This document shows positions 1-5,641 of a stretch of 64,000 nucleotides of DNA, piece after piece (position 1 is the stretch's first letter; each line of letters starts with the position of its first letter). The translations under genes and the position numbers were made by a program. This DNA comes from Myroides sp. 1354. GTDB taxonomy: Bacteria; Bacteroidota; Bacteroidia; Flavobacteriales; Flavobacteriaceae. The notes under the pieces are model-generated. The model searched no databases and was not told the origin of the DNA. It saw only the letters and a list, made by a program, of their open reading frames with translations. The stretch covers positions 51,909 through 115,908 of the forward strand of contig NZ_JACAGN010000009.1 of the NCBI RefSeq assembly GCF_030324495.1, written 5' to 3'.

Positions 1-55
1 ACAGTGGCGAGTTAATAATAATGCTGATAATAATAGTGTTGTTATATAATTTCAT
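1..55 (-). CDS. Ile-rich leader peptide, third in series (runs off left edge)
   Basis: Reading the minus strand from ATG at 55, the codons give MKLYNNTIIISIIINSPL, identical to the peptide encoded at 138-194; the stop codon lies just beyond the window edge. Six of 18 codons are Ile. It follows the terminator at 86-112 and would be the last of three leader peptides before the regulated operon to the left. The function (ribosome stalling under Ile shortage) is inferred from the general design of amino acid attenuators. Confidence 0.6.
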   Translation of the reverse strand, partial: MKLYNNTIIISIIINSPL

Positions 56-80
56 TTTGTCAATTTCTAATTTGTTTCAT

Positions 81-112
81 AAAAAAAGCCTTTCCCAGAA
101 TGAGAAAGGCTT
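81..112 (-). terminator. Intrinsic terminator of attenuator module 2
   Basis: Stem AAGCCTTTC (86-94) pairs with GAAAGGCTT (104-112); read on the minus strand it is followed by seven T. It lies 26 bases after the stop of the leader peptide at 138-194, as expected for an attenuator terminator. Confidence 0.8.
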
Positions 113-137
113 ACAATTTGGCATATAGCAGCATCTC

Positions 138-194
138 TCACAGTGGCGAGTTAATAATAATGCTGATAATAATAGTGTTGTTATATAATTTCAT
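138..194 (-). CDS. Ile-rich leader peptide, second in series
   Basis: An 18-residue frame starts with ATG at 194 and stops with TGA at 138-140: MKLYNNTIIISIIINSPL. It has six Ile codons in two runs of three plus a Thr. It sits between two intrinsic terminators on the same strand and is repeated exactly at 1-55. Composition and position match leader peptides of transcription attenuators of ilv or thr/ilv operons; the identity of the controlled operon is inferred because it lies outside the window. Confidence 0.7.
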   Translation of the reverse strand: MKLYNNTIIISIIINSPL

Positions 195-220
195 TTTGTC
201 AATTTCTAATTTGTTTTTAT

Positions 221-255
221 AAAAAAAGCCTCCTAATTTCTCAGGAGGCTCTTCT
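221..255 (-). terminator. Intrinsic terminator of attenuator module 1
   Basis: Stem AGCCTCCT (227-234) pairs with AGGAGGCT (243-250); on the minus strand it is followed by seven T (227-221). It lies 27 bases downstream of the stop of the first Ile-rich leader peptide. Confidence 0.8.
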
Positions 256-281
256 TTTATATTATTTTGATTGTATCAAAA

Positions 282-350
282 TTATTCCCCCTCAGATTGT
301 GAAACCACACCTGTAAAAATAATAGAAGAAATAATAATTGAATTGTACAT
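282..350 (-). CDS. Ile-rich leader peptide, first in series
   Basis: A 22-residue frame starts at ATG 350 and ends with TAA at 282-284. It begins MYNSIIISSIIFTGVV and so holds five Ile codons followed by Thr and two Val codons. Its sequence differs from the two identical downstream leaders, so this is a separate module rather than a third copy. It is close behind a good promoter at 370-401. The role in attenuation is inferred from composition and the terminator that follows. Confidence 0.65.
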   Translation of the reverse strand: MYNSIIISSIIFTGVVSQSEGE

Positions 351-369
351 TTTTTTTGTTTTTCTGGCG

Positions 370-401
370 CAAACATAACTTATAATTTCGAAATACACAA
401 A
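370..401 (-). promoter_or_regulatory. Bacteroidetes-type promoter for the attenuator transcript
   Basis: On the minus strand TTTG (401-398) is followed after about 20 bases by TATGTTTG (377-370), matching the TTTG / TAnnTTTG consensus of the Bacteroidetes housekeeping sigma factor. Transcription would start near 362, just ahead of the first leader peptide. Confidence 0.65.
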
Positions 402-431
402 TTCTTTAATCTTTTTTAATGAAAAGTATCA

Positions 432-818
432 ATGTGCAGTGTCCTTCAGGAAAAACAACTAGCAGAATTGCCACCAATAGATTTTTTTTTGGCTATGATA
501 ACTGTGTTTTTAATAGTCTTATTGATCAATTATCATTCGAGTTCTAGCAGTAAAAGCCAAACCGACTGGGGAGCTAAATTTTGTCTAAATGAGAGTAAAC
601 AAGTAGAAGTTTGCTTTATATGGGATTGATCTGAATTAGAACAAGCCGACATAAAAATAGGAGATCAAGTTACATCGATTAACGATCAAATGATAAATCA
701 ACTTTCCTATGCTGAATTTTGTGAACTAACGGCTTCTTTAAAGAAACTAAACAAGGCTACTTTTGGTTTTAAAAACACTAAAACAGAAAAGTTTGTTGAA
801 CTCAATAAGAATAATTAA
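432..818 (+). pseudogene. Broken PDZ-domain protein
   Basis: A frame from ATG 432 is stopped by TGA at 627-629, yet the same frame continues directly as SELEQADIKIGDQVTSIND and runs to TAA at 816-818. The second part has the signature of a PDZ ligand-binding domain C-terminal half (KIGDxVxxIND). An N-terminal membrane segment (about residues 18-35) precedes it. A single in-frame nonsense codon and a short, unusual N-terminus suggest a decayed aspartyl-protease or other PDZ gene left at the edge of the mobile element. Recoding or a sequencing error at the TGA is possible. Confidence 0.6.
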
Positions 819-911
819 TTTTTAAATAGAAGATCATATTTTGTTTGCTTGTCCAATCTCCGCCATGGTAGACCACTAAGTACCTATAAAGTAGAAGTAT
901 TAGAAGCTAAA

Positions 912-937
912 CTTATCTTGACAAAAATCAAGATAAG
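912..937. promoter_or_regulatory. 10-bp inverted repeat just upstream of mobA
   Basis: CTTATCTTGA (912-921) and TCAAGATAAG (928-937) are perfectly complementary around a 6-base spacer, ending two bases before the mobA ATG. It could be the operator of MobA autoregulation, part of oriT, or a hairpin hiding the ribosome binding site. In related elements oriT lies upstream of mobA, so 819-939 is the best oriT candidate region. Confidence 0.6.
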
Positions 938-939
938 AC

Positions 940-1371
940 ATGATACAAACCATCACTAAAAACAAAGGAGGAAGAAAACTAAAATCTAATCCTAAAAAAT
1001 ATAGACATGTTTTCAGACTTACTGAATCTGAAAACCAACGATTGCTTGCTTTGTTTGCATCATCTGGAATGACAAACAAAGCAAGCTTTCTTGTTTCTAT
1101 GCTTTTAGACAGACAAGTTAAAACAGTCAAGATCGATGTGGCAGCATTGCAATATCATGCTACACTAACTAAACTAATTAACCAATTTAGAGCAGTAGGA
1201 GTAAACTACAACCAAATGGTAAAGCTATGCAATCAATACTTCTCAGAAAATAGAGCCAAACGTTCTATCTCAAAACTTGAAGAGTATACAAAGGACTTAT
1301 CAAAGCTTTGTTATTACATTATCAAGCTAACCAAGGAGTTTGAAGAGAAATACCTAAATTCTAATCTATAA
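940..1371 (+). CDS. mobA: Mobilization protein MobA (relaxosome accessory)
   Basis: The 143-residue protein has a basic N-terminus (NKGGRKLKSNPKKYRH), then a segment typical of ribbon-helix-helix mobilization proteins (HVFRLTESENQRLLALF...ASFLVSMLL, residues 24-57) and a helical C-terminal half. Such proteins bind oriT and guide the relaxase. It is followed after three bases by the relaxase gene, so the two form one unit. Start at ATG 940 directly follows an inverted repeat. In related Bacteroidetes elements mobA is usually divergent from traA; here it points the same way, indicating rearrangement. Family assignment is from sequence pattern and context. Confidence 0.75.
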   Translation: MIQTITKNKGGRKLKSNPKKYRHVFRLTESENQRLLALFASSGMTNKASFLVSMLLDRQVKTVKIDVAALQYHATLTKLINQFRAVGVNYNQMVKLCNQYFSENRAKRSISKLEEYTKDLSKLCYYIIKLTKEFEEKYLNSNL

Positions 1372-1374
1372 ATT

Positions 1375-2643
1375 ATGATAGTTAAGATTGGTAAAGGGAG
1401 TAATCTTATAGGAGCCTTGTCCTACAATCAATTAAAAGTTGATAAAGGACAAGGCTCCGTTTTGTTTACAAACAATCTGCCAGAACCAAATATCACTTCA
1501 AACTATATCGCTCAACTTTACAAGCACTTCGAACCCTATTTACTTTTAAATAACAAGACAGAAAAAGTTGTACGACATATTTCTTTAAATCCCAATCCCA
1601 ATGATAAATTATCTGATGATACATTAAATGAAATAGCTAAACAATATATGGATAGTATGGGCTATAAAAATCAACCTTACATCATCTATAAGCATAGTGA
1701 TATAGAAAGAGAACACATTCATATCGTAACAGTATGTACAGATTTAGAAGGAAAGAAAATTGATGATAAATACGATCATCTAAAATCAATGAAAACTTGT
1801 CGTGAAATTGAAAAGAAGTTTAATCTAACCTCTTCTATAAATCAAACAAAAGAGGAATCTAAACAAATTCAATTGAAACCAGTTGATTATACCAAACATA
1901 ATTTAAAAGCTCAAATTGCCTCAGTAATAAGATATCTACCCAAGTATTATAAGTATGATAGTCTCACAAGTTATAATGCCTTATTATCTCTATTTAATAT
2001 CAGAGCTGAAAGGGTGGAAGCTATTTACAACGAGCAAACAAAAAAAGGTTTAGTGTACTTTGCTTTAAATGAAAAAGGGGAGAAGGTTAGTAATCCGTTT
2101 AAGGCATCACTATTTGATAAAGATGCAGGCTATCAATCATTAAAAGGGTGCTTTTCAAAATCAAAGGAGATTTTACGAAGATCCCCAAACAAAGTTAATT
2201 TAAAACAGACAATTGAAGTAGCCTTAAACACAACCAACTCATTACAAGAGTTTAAAGGAGAACTTTTAAATCACGGAATAAACGTTGTTATTTTTCAAAA
2301 CAAAGACAATCGTATCTATGGTGTAACTTTTATCGACCATAACTTAAAAGGTGTCTACAAAGGCTCTGATTTAAGTAAAGAGTTATCTGCTAATACACTG
2401 AATCAAAAATGGAGTAGTACAGAAGATTATCCTCGTTCAATTTTAATACTTTCTCAACAGGCTAATACTAATGAATCAGACGAGTTACATCCAATGTTTG
2501 AACATTTATATTCTGATACTACCAATTTTAATAATGATGAGTTTTTATCATTGTTTAATCTTTTAAATAATAACCAAGAGATAGATTATGAAGAGTTGAG
2601 TTTTGAGAAAAGAATCAAAAGAAGAAAAAAAAGATCTTTCTGA
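1375..2643 (+). CDS. mobB: Relaxase MobB
   Basis: A 422-residue relaxase/mobilization nuclease. The N-terminal part carries the expected elements: a candidate nicking Tyr17 in ALSYNQ, His68 (RHISLNP), His107 and the metal-binding HIH at 114-116 (EREHIHIVTV). The nuclease cuts one strand at oriT and stays attached to its 5' end during transfer. The C-terminal half (about 190-422) is poorly conserved, with a basic tail (KRIKRRKKRSF). It follows mobA directly. In this element family a VirD4-type coupling protein gene normally follows; here it is absent and a terminator plus cargo follow instead. Confidence 0.85.
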   Translation: MIVKIGKGSNLIGALSYNQLKVDKGQGSVLFTNNLPEPNITSNYIAQLYKHFEPYLLLNNKTEKVVRHISLNPNPNDKLSDDTLNEIAKQYMDSMGYKNQPYIIYKHSDIEREHIHIVTVCTDLEGKKIDDKYDHLKSMKTCREIEKKFNLTSSINQTKEESKQIQLKPVDYTKHNLKAQIASVIRYLPKYYKYDSLTSYNALLSLFNIRAERVEAIYNEQTKKGLVYFALNEKGEKVSNPFKASLFDKDAGYQSLKGCFSKSKEILRRSPNKVNLKQTIEVALNTTNSLQEFKGELLNHGINVVIFQNKDNRIYGVTFIDHNLKGVYKGSDLSKELSANTLNQKWSSTEDYPRSILILSQQANTNESDELHPMFEHLYSDTTNFNNDEFLSLFNLLNNNQEIDYEELSFEKRIKRRKKRSF

Positions 2644-2713
2644 GACAGTGCACCTAATTAGATATTCATATTATGAGCACTTTTAAAACAAATAACTATC
2701 TAAGTCAAATATA

Positions 2714-2750
2714 AAAGCCTGTAAACTCATTAAATTTACAGGCTTTTGTT
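2714..2750 (+). terminator. Terminator after mobB
   Basis: AAAGCCTGTAAA and TTTACAGGCTTT form a 12-bp stem around a short loop, followed by TTGTTTCGTTTT. It ends the mobAB transcript. Confidence 0.8.
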
Positions 2751-2995
2751 TCGTTTTGAAACCTTTATAAGGTAATTATTCTAATTATGTTGTGGAGAAA
2801 GAGGGTTAGCCTCTTTTGTTCCGTATGCTTTATAAATAGGGATGTTCACTTTTTTAAATTGTGGTGAGCACCTTATTCGGAAAGTTTTGGGCTATGATTG
2901 GAATCATTTGATTCATTACGTAAAGATAGTCTTTTTGAAATAAATAATATTTTGGATGTTTGACATTTGTTTATACTTTCCTTTTTAAAGATAGT

Positions 2996-3076
2996 TTATG
3001 TAAACTTTTCTACTATACCTTCTAATCTAACGGTTAAATCATCATGTGTAATGATGTTGTGCCCTTTGGGCAAGAC
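2996..3076 (-). pseudogene. C-terminal scrap of an unidentified gene
   Basis: On the minus strand an in-frame stretch reads LPKGHNIITHDDLTVRLEGI and then VEKFT before TAA at 2996-2998. It reads like real protein but is open for only about 26 codons, with a stop immediately upstream. It starts almost exactly where the membrane-protein gene at 3087 ends, so it may be the 3' end of a gene displaced by the cargo block. I do not recognise the family. Confidence 0.35.
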
Positions 3077-3086
3077 GAAAGCTTAG

Positions 3087-4364
3087 TTATTTAAGATGTT
3101 TTTTTTCTGTTTTTTCTAAAATACTATTTCTTATAAATGCAAGTACTCCTATAGATATTAAACTTATAATAAAAATCAGTTCTGTTGAAAGATTTAATTT
3201 ACTAAAAATCAATACATTTAGCCCTGTATTTGTTAACCCAATTATCCAGTAATAAGTTTCGCAAATGTTTTTCAATTGATTTACTCTTTCCTCTAACCTT
3301 GTTTTAATTTCTCTAAAATATTTTTTTTCTTCTGGGAAAACTAAAAAAAAATTATTTGAAATTAGTTTTTTATAATCTCTTTCAGAAACTGTTTTTATGT
3401 ATGCTAAATCATTAAAATTAATTTTTAGCAAGAGAACTAAATAAACATTAGTTATTAATACTGTAATAATAATCATTGATAAAAATTGAACAGAAATTTG
3501 AACTTTTTCTAAAGCAAATAATGTTGTCGCAATAACAATGGGTAAACCTATTATTTTTTGAGTGATATTAGAGAGAATCTCAGAAATTTCTTTAAAATAT
3601 TTACTTTTATATTCATCATATTCTTTTTTGATTGAGTTAATAGATAAATTATTCAAATAAATTTCAAAATTTATCTTTGCATCTTTTATTATTTTGTCTA
3701 AATTTTCAAATAACTCATTAATTCGTATGTCTTTTTTACTTTTTGAAGAAAATTCAATGATTGAATTTTTTAAAAATTTTGGCAAATGTAAATTTTCTTT
3801 ACTAAAACAAGATTTAAATTCTTCAACAGGAATACTATAATCGATTTTACTATCGAAGTGATATATTTCATTATAGTAATTTATGATTATTCTTCCTTTC
3901 TCACTTAAACTTGTAAATACAATTTTTCTGTTTGTTTTGTTTACATAATCTACAAAGTGGAATGCTTCATCAGAATCGATTTCTTGTGATTTTATAAATT
4001 CGATGAATTCGTTGAATGATATTGAATTTGAAAATAAAAAATTATTTTCATCTTCAATAAAATTAGTAAAAGTTTTGCCATCAATTAACGAGAGTGGAAT
4101 ACCTTCTTTATTGATTATTAAAACGTTTCCCGTTTTTACTACTTCATTCATTTTTAGATAATCAATTGTTTTTTCAAAAACATAGAAATCTAAATCATTT
4201 TTCTCAACAGTAAGAGATTCTTCTCTAATTTTTAGAAAATTTATATTCAAATCAGATAATTCTTTTTCAATATCTTTAGAATAGCAAAAAACGATATCAT
4301 CTGAATTTATAGAAAATTCAGATTTTTTAAATACCTCAAATATATGTTTATGGTTATCTATCAT
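3087..4364 (-). CDS. Unknown membrane protein, cargo block 1
   Basis: I do not recognise this 425-residue protein. Residues 1-230 are hydrophilic, then a helical, probably coiled stretch (about 215-270). Two hydrophobic hairpins follow: IIGLPIVIATTLFAL with VQFLSMIIITVLITNVYLVL (about 275-315), and YYWIIGLTNTGLNVLIF with LIFIISLISIGVLAFI (about 370-415). The ATG overlaps the stop of the upstream NdpA-like gene (TAATG), so translation is coupled and the two products very likely act together. A cytoplasmic sensor domain with a membrane-anchored end is a design seen in abortive-infection effectors; that role is inference only. Confidence 0.7.
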   Translation of the reverse strand: MIDNHKHIFEVFKKSEFSINSDDIVFCYSKDIEKELSDLNINFLKIREESLTVEKNDLDFYVFEKTIDYLKMNEVVKTGNVLIINKEGIPLSLIDGKTFTNFIEDENNFLFSNSISFNEFIEFIKSQEIDSDEAFHFVDYVNKTNRKIVFTSLSEKGRIIINYYNEIYHFDSKIDYSIPVEEFKSCFSKENLHLPKFLKNSIIEFSSKSKKDIRINELFENLDKIIKDAKINFEIYLNNLSINSIKKEYDEYKSKYFKEISEILSNITQKIIGLPIVIATTLFALEKVQISVQFLSMIIITVLITNVYLVLLLKINFNDLAYIKTVSERDYKKLISNNFFLVFPEEKKYFREIKTRLEERVNQLKNICETYYWIIGLTNTGLNVLIFSKLNLSTELIFIISLISIGVLAFIRNSILEKTEKKHLK

Positions 4365-5377
4365 TAGTTGTTATCTATTTCAACTCTTAATGCATTTGCA
4401 AAGCTTTCTGATTCAATTATGACAATATTTGGATCTTCTTCAGAAATTCTAATTTTATCGTTTAAAGTTCCTCTTGAAAATTTTAAATTTATTCCATCAC
4501 GATTTACTTCAAGTTTGATGAATTTTTTAAGTTGTCTTTTGTTATATCTAAATTCTGTATCTAATGATATATTGTTTTCATCTGCATAATCTGAGACAGT
4601 ATTAGGATTTCCATAGAAATGTTGACTTAAATCTCGAATGTTGACAGTGTTATTTGGACTTGAAGAAGTATAATTATATACTAAATTTCTAAAAGCTTCA
4701 ATTGGATATTGAACATTAGTTTCTGGGTTAATTGGGGGAATAATTTGGCTGATTATTGTATATAATGCTTTTGTATAATCACTACTACTTTCAAGTTGCT
4801 GAATAGAAACCCAAGTTTTAAAATATTCAGAAACTTCTTGCTGTCTTAATTGTGTAAAAGAAATGTAATTTGTTCCTTCACTATTAATTCGATTTTCATT
4901 TATCCGACAAGCCATTGCAAGATTTTTGGTATCTACATATTCAACAGTTTGAATTGAAAATGAATTTTGGGTTCTTCTTAAAATTCTTCCTTCAACGTCA
5001 CGAATTAAAAAAATTGAAATAAAGTCATAACCATTTTCACTATATTCTGAAAAAACAAAATATCCACCCGTTGCAAAAATTACGGGTCTTATAAATTCAA
5101 CCAAATTCCCCATTACAAGTCTCGTGAAACTAATGAAATCAGCATCATTTCTATCTGTTTCTCTGTATTCTGAAAATTTTTCAGGAAAATATTTACCTTC
5201 TGAATTGTCAAAGATTGCATATAAAATTTTATCGGTTTTATAGCTATCTGAAAGTGCTGATACCAAAGCTGCCGATTCTTCATTATTTGGAATTAATTCC
5301 TCTGACAGCTCTATTGCAACTTCTCTGCTTTCTTTTTCTTTTATTAATTCGTGAATTATTATTTTCCTTAATTCCAT
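4364..5377 (-). CDS. Nucleoid-associated protein, NdpA/NA37 (YejK) family
   Basis: The 337-residue product starts MELRKIIIHELIKEK and has the length and N-terminal pattern of the 37-kDa nucleoid-associated family (E. coli YejK, about 335 residues). The frame extends upstream to 5458 but those codons run through a repeat element, so ATG 5377 is chosen. Family members bind DNA. Here the gene overlaps the following membrane-protein gene by a TAATG junction, and an HD-ATPase gene precedes it on the same strand. Finding a nucleoid protein tied to a membrane protein on a mobile element suggests a defence or element-maintenance function; this is inference. Confidence 0.7.
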   Translation of the reverse strand: MELRKIIIHELIKEKESREVAIELSEELIPNNEESAALVSALSDSYKTDKILYAIFDNSEGKYFPEKFSEYRETDRNDADFISFTRLVMGNLVEFIRPVIFATGGYFVFSEYSENGYDFISIFLIRDVEGRILRRTQNSFSIQTVEYVDTKNLAMACRINENRINSEGTNYISFTQLRQQEVSEYFKTWVSIQQLESSSDYTKALYTIISQIIPPINPETNVQYPIEAFRNLVYNYTSSSPNNTVNIRDLSQHFYGNPNTVSDYADENNISLDTEFRYNKRQLKKFIKLEVNRDGINLKFSRGTLNDKIRISEEDPNIVIIESESFANALRVEIDNN

Positions 5378-5429
5378 TTTATTGTCTCTTTTTTTGTAGA
5401 TATATTGTTTTTTGTATTTTATAAAAAAT

Positions 5430-5621
5430 GCCACACAACGTTTCAGGGCTTGCCGCACGTGGCGGAAATTGAAACGAAAATTTTTAGTTTAGCGACATGA
5501 TAAGCAAAAATCTAATTAATTGAATAAATTTTAAGAAAAAGACCGCATATTTGGATTTTTTCAAAAAAGAAGGCCAAAACTTTAACCTTAGCCTGCCTTT
5601 GCTTCAAGCCATTGTTACGCC
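5430..5621 (-). repeat. attC-like intergenic element between cargo genes
   Basis: On the minus strand the element begins GGCGTAACAATGGCTTGAAG (5621 downward) and ends CAAGCCCTGAAACGTTGTG (near 5430). The ends can pair as ACAATG with CGTTGT and GGCTTG with CAAGCC, leaving unpaired bases between, around a long interior. That arrangement is reminiscent of integron attC sites, though longer than usual. It follows the HD-ATPase gene at its 3' side, where an attC would be. No integron integrase is in the window. Confidence 0.4.
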
Positions 5622-5641
5622 TTCGTACTTTATTTATTATA

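Larger units (their letters stand above)
1..216. repeat. 77-bp perfect direct repeat (1-77 and 140-216)
   Basis: Bases 1-77 and 140-216 are identical (offset 139), and the left copy probably continues outside the window. Each copy contains one complete minus-strand leader peptide reading frame and its upstream untranslated stretch. The repeat arose by duplication of a leader-plus-terminator module; the terminator stem between the copies differs in sequence from the one after the first leader. Confidence 0.9.
2644..3086. other. Gap between mobB and cargo block 1
   Basis: About 440 bases hold a mobB terminator (2714-2750), a short palindrome near 2761-2773, AT-rich sequence without open frames, and at 2996-3076 what looks like the last codons of a lost minus-strand gene. 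No intact gene is seen. Confidence 0.6.

Noticed and set aside
819..939. attL with a copy of the mnmE 3' end
   Set aside because: I compared this stretch by eye with 25624-25830 and found no shared run longer than chance.
5378..5458. N-terminal extension of the NdpA-like protein
   Set aside because: The extra codons come from the attC-like repeat; family sequence begins at MELRKII.
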